From positions 2,480,001-2,544,000 of the forward strand of contig SSBO01000008.1 in the NCBI GenBank assembly GCA_005281725.1: 64,000 bases of DNA, written 5' to 3'. Positions 38,282 to 50,800 of the stretch are shown piece by piece. Position 1 is the stretch's first letter, and each line of letters starts with the position of its first letter. A program made the position numbers and the translations under genes. The notes under the pieces were generated by a model. The model ran no database searches. It was not told the DNA's origin and worked only from the letters and a program-made list of their open reading frames with translations. Source of the stretch: Wuchereria bancrofti (taxonomy: Eukaryota; Nematoda; Chromadorea; Rhabditida; Onchocercidae).

Positions 38282-38621
38282 ATTTAGAAAAATTTCAGAA
38301 TTCATCTATATCTGATGAAAAAGAAATCCATAATAATTCAATTTTACATTCATCTTCAATCTAAAACTTAATATTTATTTATAATTTAATCTAATTTTAG
38401 CTAGTTAATATTAATTTAATATATTTTTTAAATTTTCAATGCACATTTAGCATTAAGAAAAATTTCAGAATTCATCTATATCTGATGAAAAAGAAATCCA
38501 TAATAATTCAATTTTACANNNNNNNNNNNNNNNNNNNTTAATATTTATTTATAATTTAATCTAATTTTAGCTAGTTAATATTAATTTAATACATTTTTTA
38601 AATTTTCAATGCTTAAGCTAC
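38282..38621. repeat. 170-bp tandem duplication with 19 Ns in the second copy
   Basis: AATTTCAGAATTCATCTATA occurs at 38,291 and 38,461 and the copies stay in register to about 38,621. The 19 Ns at 38,519-38,537 correspond exactly in length to 19 known bases in the first copy (38,349-38,367). The copies differ at a few positions (ATATATTTT/ATACATTTT), so they are not a simple assembly echo. Confidence 0.9.
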
Positions 38622-41424
38622 CATTTCTCATTAATGTATCGTATATTTTCCATTTTTTGCTTAAAAGAAATGAAGGAAGAAAGGAAGGCTTTTGATTTAT
38701 TAGCAAAGCTATTATGGAAATTAACTAACATATTTATTTTTGCCAGTTTTAGTATCATAGAAATAAATCGAAAAGAAATAATTAATAGAGAAAATCTACT
38801 AAAATGTGATGTTTAAATTCTATAATCTAAAATATCTAATTTAAAAAAATTCCAAAATAATTTCAAATCTTATTTGAAGAAATAAAGTTACCATAATTAA
38901 TCTTTCACATTTATTCCGAATCTATTTTAATAAATAACTTATTTTACCAAAATTATTTCTTTTTTTCTTTTTTTTTTAATTCCATTATGAATACTTTATA
39001 TCATACAGCCATCAATAAATACAGTTTTAAAAGTTGAACTTATCGATGAACTTTTAGAGTTGTTCCTTTTCAAGTTGAAATGACACCATGAATTTCTTAA
39101 AAGTTTGGTAGAAAAGTACAAAATGAACCTTGAAAATATATTTCTCTAATAACTCTTGAAAGTAGACAAATTCTTCTTCTTTTCACAAAAATTTCAAACC
39201 CACTTTTTTTTTTTTTTAAAATTTCATTAATATAATGAAATAAGAAGATCGATAATTGTAAACATGATAGAAAACTGATTAGATTCATTCAACTTACTTT
39301 ACACACTTTCAGGAAGTTGTTTTTAAAGAAAAGGAAAGAGGAAGACTTAAATTAACAGATTATAAATTTTATAAAAATAATACAAGACTAATTGAATTAG
39401 AGTTCTCTGTTGACACCAATTAACATGAAAGTATCAGATGTTTTCAAATGCTCATTGTATTTGTATTCTTTTACATTAGAATTGGCAAACAAACATGTTT
39501 TCAGTAAATCTTTACCTATCATTTTTTAATAAACACATGTCAAATACTTATTTCACTTTCAATATATCAGAAAATACCAAACTATTTTTAAAACCAAAAA
39601 AAAGACAAAAAGAAAATTTCACTGAGTTTATAAGATTCGACTGAAAATACTTCTATCTTCGAATATCACATGCTTGAAGCAGTTTGATTCCACTTTTCGG
39701 CACAGGTTATTTGATCATTTTAAGCTCTATACTATGACAATTTAAGATTTAAAATGACCAAATAACATGCGTGAAAAATTTGAATGGTGTTTAAAGTAAA
39801 ATAAAATATTTCGCATATATAAAACTCTTCAAAGCAACAAATTAAGAATTATAAGAAATAATAATTAGAATGGATGTAATAGAAACCTAACAAAAGTTTT
39901 CATTTCTTATTATTTTTTTTTTCAAACCACACTTTTAAAAATAAAATATTCTACTTCAGCGAAGAAGAGAAAATGAGTGAAGAAAAAAAGAAGAATTACT
40001 GAAATTTAATTTAAGGAAGCAGTTTTTATCTTATGATAGCAATTCTTAACACCTTAATTACTATCCTTTCTTTGTATGCAAATTTAAGAATATTTTTTTT
40101 TTTTTTATGTTAATATTATAACATTTTAGAGAAGAATAAAAATCAAACTCATGAAAAAAGAGAACAGACAAAAGTTAAAAGAGAGAAAAAAAANAAAAAA
40201 AATCCCCAGAATTATAAGTTAGAAAAGTTTTCGATAGTGAATCTATGATGAAAGGGGTAATAAATTAAAATGAAATTTAAACAGGGATTACATTCATTTA
40301 GCACAAGTGATAACATACTTTTTCGTTTCTTTTTTTCTAAGAGAAATGATGTTCAATTAATCATTTATGTGAAGGAAATTTTGATAAACAAAAAATGCGA
40401 AAAGAAGGAATGTTTTCAAAGTAAAGATAATACTAATAAATTATTTATCCAAAAAGTAACTGAACCCAATTCAACAACCAAATTACCTTTTTTTTTTTTT
40501 TTGTTCCATAAAATTGATGCAAAGAATCTTTACTCTTTCAAATCTTTCCTAGGAAAAAAAAAGTGAAGGAAAAGAAGGAAGGAAATTTTGAGTAATTAAT
40601 TTACATATATTCGGTGAAAAATAATGTTTGTTTGTTTATGTGTGTGTGCAATGTTAATGACTGATATGTAAAAAATATTTTCTAAAATCTAAAAGATTTT
40701 AAAATATGTCGATCAGTGTTAATTAGTATTGTTCTATTGCTATGTGAAATAATAATGCTTTCTCTTCTTTCATCCATCTCTTTCTCAAAAAAAAAAACAA
40801 AGAAATTATAAACAATAAGTAATTAATTGTAACAAAATAAATATAAATTCGAATTCTAAATTAATTGTGATAATTCAAGTTGTAGCAAAAATAGTTGAAA
40901 ATTTCTATTTTATTTATTTTAATAAATTGATAGTATAGTACGGTAGTTAACTTGTAGGAATTATTCTTAATGCTAGACAAACACCCATTATTTCGAGAAA
41001 CTCAGCTCTCAAAAGCAAAAATGTTTCAAATTTGAATTCAAAGGCAAAAATGTTTCAACAAAATTTTTGAAAGCACTACTTTTTTGTGTTAAATTTCAAA
41101 TGATAAATGAACAAATATACTTCATACATCAATAATTTGCATCAGATTAAAAGAAGAAAAGCAGAAAGAAAAAAAGAGAACTAAAAGAAATTGAAGAAAG
41201 AGAAAGAATATTTTCACTGATAATAGTATTGATAAAAAAATTAAGGAAAGTAAAAAGATAAAAATTCAATTTTAGATTTCCGAAATAATATTCAGTAATC
41301 TGAAATGTTATATATATATATATATAATGTATATTGGTATGAAAATCAATTACAAATGAAATAATAATGAAATGGTGGAATTTATGTTAAATTTAATCAA
41401 AATGAAAGAGTGACAAAAACGCAC

Positions 41425-42580
41425 CATTTGCAAGTTCCGAAACAATCTTCAGCCAACTTTCAATTTCACCTGGAATTCGTGCAATTTCTTCATCGAATGC
41501 CAATGATGGAGTTTGAATTTTCCATGCTTCCTTGAAATAAGCACTTTTTTCGGTGAAAAAATTTTTGATAGCATAGAGCGTAAAATAACAATGACTGGAA
41601 ACACTTTCGACGACCATTACTTCACCATCTGCTAATCTTGGTCGATTCACAGCGCGACGTTTATCATGATACATGAGTACAAGATTTTGATAACCTAGTG
41701 ATAAGTGTGATTCCTGAACCGGTAAACGATTTCGTAAACTGCTATGTAATCGAGAATTAGAACCAGAAGTCTTAGATCGTCCATTATTCTTATCTGATGA
41801 TGTTGCACCTTTTTCAAATTCTTCTCGATATGCGATCAATTTGTACATACTATCGGCCATTTGTCGATAGCTACCTTGCATTCGAGTAAGAAATGGATAT
41901 GTTTGCCGATCACCAAGATTTGATACCATTCCGGCGGTAGTAATTACCGGTACACCATGTCCAAATGCAGCGGTAATTTTAGATGTGGTTGCAAGACTGT
42001 AACTATCCGCAAAACCAAGAATTGCATCCAAACGATGTGAACAATAAGCTGTTACAACACCAAGCGTTGCAAAACGTTCCGCCAAATTTGCATTTTCTGA
42101 GAATTTCGAATCATGATAAGTGAAATTTAAGAAATCCGCACCTATCTTTCCAGATCGTATTGCATCCATTACACTGATATCAATTACTGGTCGTGCTTTT
42201 GGCATAGTAATTCCAAAATTATCATTGTTTGATTCACTTTCAGGTAATACAACAAGGATATTAAAAGGTAATCGATGACCGTTTATTGCGGAACGACTGG
42301 GACTGTTTATTGCGGAACGACTGGGACTGTTTATTGCGGAACGACTGGGACTGTTTATTGCGGAACGACTGGGACTATTTATTGCGGAACGACTAGTCGT
42401 ATCAGTAACAATCTGACCAAAAGTTGCTCGTACAAAATTATCAAATAAAATAATGCTTATAATAAATGAAATGATTGCAGCTTGTTTTTTCCTATGAAAG
42501 TAGCCAAAATGAGACCAAAATTTGGTAATTATTTTGATAACAATGATAGATGCCATTAGTGACAAACCAAAATCTATCAT
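41425..42580 (-). CDS. gcy-28: Proximal alternative first exon of the cyclase: extracellular domain variant 1
   Basis: An 1,156-nt exon coding 385 residues plus one base. It begins at ATG (MIDFGLSLMASIIVIKIITK); a second ATG (MAS) is eight codons on. Two hydrophobic stretches, the second (AAIISFIISIILF) followed by ATFGQ, suit a signal peptide with an extended leader. Then five copies of SRSAINSP, then an ANF-receptor-type ligand fold: FNILVVLPES, FGITMPKARPVIDISV, DAILGFADSYSLA, GVPVITTAGMVSNLGDRQTYP. A Ser/Asn/Lys-rich insertion (ATSSDKNNGRSKTSGSN) interrupts the fold where the distal variant has none. It ends IVSELAN plus G, donor GTGCGT; that G joins shared exon TG|ATA to give Val. Its own promoter should lie just upstream. 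Confidence 0.88.
42281..42395 (-). repeat. gcy-28: 24-bp coding minisatellite, five copies (SRSAINSP)
   Basis: GTTTATTGCGGAACGACTGG recurs at 42,281, 42,305, 42,329, 42,353 and 42,377 (ATTTATT in the last). Period 24, so copy changes keep the reading frame. It encodes a Ser/Arg/Asn-rich spacer between the signal region and the ligand fold. Confidence 0.97.
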
Positions 42581-43917
42581 TTTCAAACATTCGATTAGTT
42601 ATCAAGATAATAACAGTAATGATAACGTTGATGGTAATGATAATAATGATGATGACGAAAATTGCGTCCTTTTGGCTAGTCATACAGTAGCGCTGATAAA
42701 AATATTTTGGCCATATGGTAAAAGCAATAGCAATAAACACTTAGCAGATGATTAATGCAATTTTTATCAAAATCATTAATTCTCAGCAATATTCAAAATC
42801 CTTTAGGGAAGAATTTAAAAGGCAATAATAGCAATTTTGAGGATGGCGAATAGAGTAGCAATAATAGAGAGAATTTCCGCAATGATGCAAAATAAGCAAT
42901 GATTAAAGCTGATTTCATTGATAAGGCCATCAAAATTCCAGTAATAATAATGATAGCAATAAATGTAGTTGTTAAACATAACAACAACAACAATAAATAC
43001 TGGAATAATAAACAATAAGAATAATAGTGTTACGAATCACTTCCCTTTCTTTTCCTCTCTCTCTCTCTCTTTCTTTCTCCCTCTCTCTCTTTTTTTGTCT
43101 TTCTCCGATATAGCAAATATAATATATAGAAGCCTGAAAAATTACTGATAAGTAACAATTTCATTCAATTATCTCTATTTTAAATTACAAACATTAAAGC
43201 ATTATAAAAAGAAAAAAAAGAAATGCAAAAATGCTATTACTACTACTACTACTGTAAGAAAATTAAGTTCAGCAATAACAAAAAAAAATCTAATTATAAT
43301 TACTTACAATTTTGATAATATATCTAAGTGATAAGTATTTAACTGTTGTCATTTATCATTAATTTTATCACTACTGTTATTCAATGCTATTTGCTCCTAC
43401 ATTTTACTAATTCATAGTGATTAAATAAAAATTTTCAAAGAATTGGGAAATAATTTTGCATATTAAAACTCCAATGAAAAAAAAGAAAGAGAAAAAATGT
43501 TAAAATAAACTTCTTATCATTTGCTATAAGAAGTGAAAACTTAAATACAACTACTACTACTACTACTTTTATGGATGAATTCATCGCGTAGTGTAACTTT
43601 TTGATAATCATCGCACCTAACAACCATTATCAATCAGTGATAACAACAAAGAGTGACATGAAAAAATGTGACAAGGGAAGATAATTTGCCAATACCACCA
43701 TATCCACCCACGTATATAAGCTTTGCCTTTCTCACCCACGTAACATACATATAGGCTGTTTCACTCACACGCCTACACATTTTATCAACGACAACACAAA
43801 CAGCAAAAGGTGCTGTATGTGTATCGACAGCGTGCGCCCAGTCTGCCCAGTCATGCCGTTGTTTTCACTATGTTTACATCCGTGTATGTGAGTGTCTGTC
43901 AGTATATACATGTATAT

Positions 43918-43988
43918 TGTGTGTGTGTGTGTGTGCATGTGTGTCTGTCGCCACTACTACATATGTATGTGTGTGTGTGTGTGCGTGT
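43918..43988. repeat. (TG)n microsatellites
   Basis: Two TG arrays, about 28 and 19 bases, separated by a short unique stretch. Upstream of the proximal first exon on the gene strand. Confidence 0.95.
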
Positions 43989-44321
43989 CCGACACGAACT
44001 ATATACATTTGTCATAATACAAGTCTGCGAGTAAAATGTATGTTTGTTAATAAGAACAGTGATAATATTGAATACTTATCATTTACTTAAAATACGTGAA
44101 GAATAATTGTTACCTAACATATGTTACGTGTATTTTACACGTAACTTTTTAATTTATATAATGATAAAATAGGAATTGGTAAGGAAAGAAGCGATAAATG
44201 AAGAAATGAAATATGATGGATGGTGTTCAATTTAGTATCCATCCATCTATGAGAGATACTGAATCGAAAGTGGGGCGGATAAAGTTGTCGTCCGCTTTAT
44301 TATTAAAGCGAAGAAAAACGT

Positions 44322-44394
44322 CACACATACACACGCATACACACATACATATATAAACACAAACAGACAGCTACACACACACACACACACACAC
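44322..44394. repeat. (AC)n microsatellites, complementary to the TG arrays
   Basis: Imperfect and perfect AC arrays with CAGACAG between them, about 330-400 bases from the TG arrays and complementary to them. A long-range hairpin in RNA or single-stranded DNA is possible. Confidence 0.95.
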
Positions 44395-45187
44395 CTACAG
44401 CTGTCTCTTTAGTCAATTTCTCATATAGCATATAGCATACTTTGTATTTAAATCCGAATTACGGATCCTGTTAGACGGGAAGAGAGAGGAAATAAGCTTT
44501 GACACTTCAGGCAGCTTTGACACTTCAGGCAGCACATTTAAATAAAAAAATGTTCGCAATAATAATAATAATAATAATAATATGTACATAAACATTTCAT
44601 CTCTTCCTTTTATCATTTCAGACTAACTTTCAGATTCTCAACAAAAGCATCAAGCATCAAAGATTATAGAAATTGATAATCGAGAATATTTATCAGGTAG
44701 GATATGATAATCATTATCTCACATCATCATTTTCATTCTTTCCATTCGATTTAAACAAAAAAAAAAGAAAGAAATTTTATCAATTATCACAATCTAAGAA
44801 TTCTAGATGAATTATGCCACGTGTTAACGTCAAAATAATATCTCATATATATATTACATACATCAATTTATGATAAGGAAAGTGTTGATGGGAATTGATG
44901 GAAAAATTGTAGCTATTTGTTATATGTGTAAATACTACAAACCATTTATTTGAATTAAAATGTTATGTCCATCTGTTCAGTATTTTGGTCATTTTATCAT
45001 TGATATCTTAAAAAAAAAAAGAAAAAAAAGAAAGAAAAAAACTAGAAACCAAAATTTATCATTTTATCACTGACATCTAAAAAAAAAACTAGAAAATTGT
45101 GAAAGTGTATGTGAAGTGAAGTAAAGAGAAGAATAGTTTCTCAAAACTTGTTAAAGATATAGAAAGATAGAAATTATAAGAGGCTAT

Positions 45188-45414
45188 TAATTGTAATCTT
45201 ACGTACGTTACTGCTTTAATTTTTAATTGTAATCTTACGTACGTTACTGGTTTAATCTTTAATTGTAATCTTACGTACGTTACTGCTTTAATTTTTAATT
45301 GTAATCTTACGTATGTTACTGCTTTAATTTTTAATTGTAATCTTACGTATGTTACTGCTTTAATTTTTAATTGTAATCTTACGTACGTTACGTTACTGTT
45401 CGTTACTGCTTCAA
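45188..45414. repeat. 36-bp tandem repeat, about six copies
   Basis: TAATTGTAATCTTACGTACG followed by TTACTG(C/G)TTTAATTTT recurs every 36 bases from 45,188. Because 36 is a multiple of three, the minus strand stays open and reads as a VTYVRLQLKIKA repeat. There is no start context or homology, so I treat it as non-coding. Confidence 0.93.
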
Positions 45415-46349
45415 CCATTCATAGTAAACAACAATTAATTCACTATAATGGTACGTTAAATATCTATCAGTTATTTTCATTAACAATGCTAAATAAAATT
45501 CCTAAAGAGTTCAAGCAATTTTTGACAAAAGATTTGACCTCTTTTCATCTTTTTTTTTTCAACATAAAAATCTGTACTGAAAAATAGAATACAAGTATCT
45601 GAAATGGTTTTTGGATAAGTAAATAGCTTCGTTTACAGAAACATGGGATGATATTATTTAATGATAAGGATACTATTTTAGTGATAACGATCAAGTTAAC
45701 ATTATGATAGAAGACGAATGAAGTAAATGAAAAGAATAGCCTATGCAAGCCATAACAATAATGATAATAATTAATAATAATAATAATAAACAATAACACT
45801 AAAATAGTAGTAATAATAATAATTATTGTAATTATATAGTAATAACAATAAATAATAAAACAACAGAAATAATTTTAAAAAATTAGTAATAATTAATTTT
45901 TTAATTTAATGATTACTTTTTTTTTAAATTAATAATTAATAATTTAAGTTACAAACGAGATTACAAAACGATGATAATAAGAAAGATAAGATAGAAATAA
46001 TGAATGATTTTACAACGATGAAAAACGATAAATTCATTAACAATTCATGTTGAAATGAAAAAAAAAAAAAAAAAAAAGCAAATAAATAAAAAATAAAAAA
46101 GAGAGAGAGAGAGAGATGAAGAGATGAAAGGAAGCTCTAAAATAGTTTAATAACTAGAAAAGAATGAAAAGATGTTCAAATTTCTATTTGAAAATTTCTC
46201 CTCCCTGAAAATGAGCAAAATATATATATATATTGCTGTGTGTGCAAAAAAGCTTTGCAATTTTTCTTTTTGCCATCGAAAAGGAACAAAACGAAAAGAC
46301 AAAATGAAATAGCGTTTCGGAAGTAGCAAGTGCAAACAGCAAATTTTGT

Positions 46350-46357
46350 TGACGTCA
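46350..46357. promoter_or_regulatory. CRE-type palindrome TGACGTCA
   Basis: Exact TGACGTCA within TTGTTGACGTCACTT. It lies about 3.8 kb upstream of the proximal cyclase first exon. A matching TTGTTGACGTCAC occurs at 2,328-2,340 in a GluCl intron. A CREB/bZIP site is a plausible reading only. Confidence 0.4.
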
Positions 46358-46371
46358 CTTTAGAAGGTCAG

Positions 46372-46411
<40 letters not shown>

Positions 46412-47649
46412 AAAAAAAAAAGAAAAAGCTTTTTGAAGAATAAATATGCTATTTGTTGGACATTTAAGTTATTCGCGATGCAAATCAATCTTACTTTTCT
46501 TTTTTCTTTTTTTTTTTTCTCCCTCTTTTTTTTTCTCTCTTCAAAATGAGGAATTTATTTTAAGTTTCGACCAAAATGAAAGAAAAAAAGAAATCTGTTC
46601 CGCATTCCATTCTATTTTATTTCATACTTTTTGCAATTTAATTATATTTCTGTCATAACTAACAAAAATTTATTACTATTGAAAAAAAATTTTATAATTT
46701 ATTTTTGTAAATTTTACATTTGCATAATAAAAGAATTTGAGTTTTTCTGAGGGGAAAATAAAAACGATAAAAACCAAAAATTTGAATAAAAAAAAAAAAA
46801 ATGGATTGAAAAAGACAGTAGCGCCAAATCCGCAATTGTTACATCATTTTATTGCATCTATTATTCATTTAAGCCGAATCCATTTATATTCGCATGATAT
46901 TCGTCTAGGAATTTCTCGATATAAATTTCAGGACTACTCAGTACTATCATTTAATCATAAAAATAATAAAAAGATAATTATCATATCTGTTATAAAGAAA
47001 TAAATGATAAATTTGCTACTCAAATAAGGAATTATGGTTTTAGCAAAATGTAAATTTAGCCATGCTATCAGAATTATTTTACCATACTAAATGATAATTT
47101 TAATTTAATGAAAATATCATTTAATTTTAATAAATCCATTAATTACCTAATTAATATCTTACAATTTCAACGCAAAGAAAAAAAAACAGCGACAATATAA
47201 ATTATGGCATTAAATGATAAATATTAAATTAAAATGAATTGATATGTCTGAAAAAATTTCATTACTCGAATAAATTTGTTTTTAGATAGCTTTAACAACA
47301 ACAACAACAACAACTGATCATAAATTATTTCAGAAATTCGTTTTTATGAGATAGATTTTCTGACAATGACTATTTGTAATCTTTGAGTGAATAATGAAAT
47401 TGCTTAGGAAGTATGCATTCTTAGATCTTAGATATTTTTTTTTTTTCTATGCATTCTTAGATATTAGATAATTTTTTTTTTTCTTAGTGCAAAATAAGTC
47501 GTTCGAAATAATTGGCATATGGTAGCACAAATAGCCAGAGAATACTATCAAATTGTGTTGTGATTATATTATCGGATGAAAAATGACTTGCATGCACGAC
47601 TTGCATGCATGTTTAGCAAACATTTTTTAATCTAATAATAATAATAATG

Positions 47650-47862
47650 ATTATTAGATATTTTACTTTCAATATTCATCAGTGTATTGATACTATGTAA
47701 ATTGAATCGAAATACTTTTTATCCGGTTTTAATGCTAGTATTATTACTACTACTACTATCCAAGTTTATTTTTATTATTATTTAGACGCTCTACTTTCAG
47801 AGTCCGTCAGCTTAATTGAACCGGAATACTTTTTATCCGGTTCTAATGCTATTATTACTATT
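47650..47862. repeat. Diverged direct duplication, about 115-130 bp
   Basis: TACTTTTTATCCGGTT(T/C)TAATGCTA followed by ATTATTACTA occurs at about 47,712 and 47,826. The preceding bases (TTAGA, TACTTTCA, GTCAG/ATCAG, TTGAA) also match in order, showing that a whole block was duplicated and has diverged. Confidence 0.7.
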
Positions 47863-50800
47863 ACCGATTCCAGAGAAATTTCATAATTTGTATGTTGTAT
47901 TCGAAATTTCAATTTTCAAATTTATAAATATGAGTAAGAAAAAGACAAAACTACTTTATGAGAAATTTTTAATGATATTATAGAAAATTTTTCAATTGAA
48001 ATTTAATGATGTTGAAATGAGGGGAGGGGGGAAGCAAAAAAAAAGTTGCAATTGATAACTTAAAAACTAGGAAGATTCAGCGCATACGAATCATTTAATA
48101 ATATTCTGTTTAGGGTAAGAAAAATTTTTTGAATTTTTTTTTTTTGATACCCATTATTTTCTTTCTTCCTTTCACTTTCATCTATTTTTTTTAAGAAAAA
48201 AAAAAGGATAAATCAACCGAACTTCCCTAGGGAAAATGCATAGAGGTAATGGTAAATTCAAATAACACAGAAGAATATAATAGCATTTTTTCTTTGAAAA
48301 AATTTTCCGGTATTTTGCACGATGTGCGGAAAAGTACAATATGAAATGCTAATATGGCGTAAACTTCATTTTTTTTTTTTTTTTTTTTTTGCATTTCTGA
48401 GCATAGTGCTTTTTCGATTTTTGCATGAATAAATAAATAAATGTATGAATTAATTTCTGGATGATAAAATAAGAAATAAAGTAATATTCAAAAGTGATGG
48501 ATAAATTTAAGAGAAATTAAAAGTAGACAAAAATATTAGCAAAAAAAAAAAAAACCAAATATCCATTTGTGATATTATATGAAAATCCAACAATATATCT
48601 TCTGCTGCATGTTTTTTTTTTCTTTAAATTATTTATGGAAAATAACTTTAGATAAAATGGAATTAGTTTATGAGCAAGCTAAAATAACAACAATATTATG
48701 AGGAAAGAGAATATCATAAATATTCCCAAAAGCAAATTTCTTTATTAACTGAAAAATTTGAAAAGTTATGCATTAAAAATTTTACCAATATTTTTAAACA
48801 TTTAATTTTGGACAGGGAAACAAATTTTCTCTTCAATGATTTCGAGAGATTTTGGAAGTTTTTTTTTTTTTTTGTAAAAAACAAGTCATTTCTATTTATT
48901 GCTATCCTTTTTGCACATGAATTTAATTTCAACCTAAAATTTTATGCAACTCGATCGTTTTTTTTTTTTCTTCTTTTGTAAAAAATTTGTTTTTCGTTAG
49001 CATATTTGACATTATTAATTTCAGGATAACTTTCCTAAAATTTTGAACAAATAAAAAATTGTAATAAATATTACTTTGCTAAAAATATTTCTAACAATGT
49101 ACTTAAATTAATTTATCATTTGATTAAATTAATTATGCTTGATTATAGCTTTATAAGTTAATTATTGTAATATTAGTGTTCTAATATTTAGTCAAATGAA
49201 CTACAATAATATGAAATTAATACTATGGAAAAAAAAATTTAGAAAATAATTGAATATTAATCAAAAAAGAGAGACAGAGAGAAAAAAAAAAGAATATATT
49301 TTCTAAAGTTTACTGGTGGGAAAATTAGTAATGAATGAATGTTAGAGTGAAAAAAGGAATACAATTGACAGAAGTACACTATGAGTAATTTTAAAAAGTA
49401 AATAGAAGAATTGAAAATGAAGGCTAGCTTGAAACATTTAATATTAAGCAGATTCGTTGTACTTCTTAATAAGAGAAAGAAAAGAAAGAAAGAAGAAGGA
49501 AGGAATCAAATTACAGCTTAGCATGAAACAAATGCATTCCTATTTTCTTTTCAAGTCTTTTTTTTTTTTTTTATAAAATGGAAATAATATGAAAATGGAT
49601 ATTAGGATGGAATAGAAAGAAAGATGAGATGATCTTTTTATCATTTCACTTTTAATGTCAATTATTCAAGCACATTGATTGTGACTGAGTGTTCTTGATG
49701 AGAGTATTATTGCGCCATTATAATAAAGTACACGAGAGGGAGAGAGAGAGAGAGAGAGAGAGAAAAGCAATTTAAAATTGAAATAAAGATTTCAATGTTT
49801 GAAAGATAGAGGGGAGAAGAGAGTGAAGCTTTAGCTTTAAGCCTAAAACTATCTATCATAAAATAGAATTAGTTAGTTAAGCTGAAGAAAATTATACTAA
49901 GAATAGACTAGGTAAAAGCTATGTTTACAGACTTATCAATTGCAAATAGAATGTTTTTTAATTTGAAAAATATACACACATATCATTGCATTTCATTCTA
50001 ATTTCTTTTATGGAAAAATTATCTGTCTTCTTTTTTTTTCAAAACGAAATGTTAATTTGAAATTATTTAGTGCTAAAAAGAAAAAGACAAAAAGTTTATG
50101 ATTGTAAAATATGGTTGGTTAGATTGTTTGTTGTTAAGGACATTGATATAACATAACAATATTGTCATCTTGAAGCATAAAAGAGGAAAAGATAGAATAT
50201 GCTAATTTTATTTAAATTATATCCAATAACTTTCTCTCTCTCTCTCTTCTTCTTCCTTTTATTATCGTTCCTTGAAAGTTATTTGTAAAAGTCCAAAAAA
50301 AGAAAAAAGAAAAATGAAATGGAAAATTGAAAATAATGTTTTCCTTGCCAAATATTATCATCTCATTTCAAATGTTTATTCTTTTCTAGTGGAATTGAAA
50401 ATTTTTGCAGTGTCTGTTGAAGCAGAAAACAATGGGAATAGGAATAAGCGATTTTGCAAAAAAAAAAAAAAGAGAAAAAGATAAACAAAATTGAAATGAT
50501 GTCTGTGAAAGGAAAGGCAAAATTCTCTCACTCATTCTTTTGCTATCACAATTTTTCAACATTAAAAATTAAAATGGATTAGCCTATAATTTATTTGTAA
50601 AGGTTAAAAAAAATTCTAGAATATTGTAAATCTTGAAAAATTCCATAAATTCAAATATAACAAATATGCCAAAAAGTGTTTAAAATAAATGCCAAATATT
50701 AATGATCACAAATTTAATTGTATTATAATTTTTCACTAATAGCAAAATTGTTAATTAATTGTTAATATGAAATTATTTTCTCTATAACATTTTCCAATTT

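Larger units (their letters stand above)
35413..41424 (-). other. gcy-28: 6-kb intron between the proximal alternative first exon and shared exon 2
   Basis: Bounded by donor G|GTGCGT and acceptor TTTCAG. It holds homopolymer-rich AT DNA, a duplicated segment with Ns, a single N in a poly(A) tract at 40,194 and an (AT)n run near 41,309-41,326. No further first exon with an ANF-receptor-type sequence was found. It is also part of the roughly 18-kb intron used by the distal first exon. Confidence 0.7.
42581..45187. other. Putative promoter region of the proximal cyclase first exon, repeat-rich
   Basis: No gene seen. Contains trinucleotide tracts (CTA/ACT near 43,237-43,253 and 43,552-43,567), a (CT)n tract at 43,055-43,090, and a less AT-rich stretch at 43,690-44,000 with ACGTATATAAGC. 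The two dinucleotide arrays are listed separately. A 20-bp direct repeat (AGCTTTGACACTTCAGGC) lies at 44,494-44,532. An (AAT)n run is at 44,560-44,581. Confidence 0.5.

Noticed and set aside
40270..40566. A 98-codon plus-strand frame inside the cyclase intron
   Set aside because: Composition follows surrounding AT-rich DNA and it contains long Phe and Lys runs; no domain.
43810..44034. A 74-codon frame with VCVCVHVC repeats
   Set aside because: It is a translation of TG dinucleotide arrays.
45089..45418. A 109-codon minus-strand frame with 12-residue repeats
   Set aside because: It arises from the 36-bp tandem repeat whose period is a multiple of three; no homology, signal or splice context.
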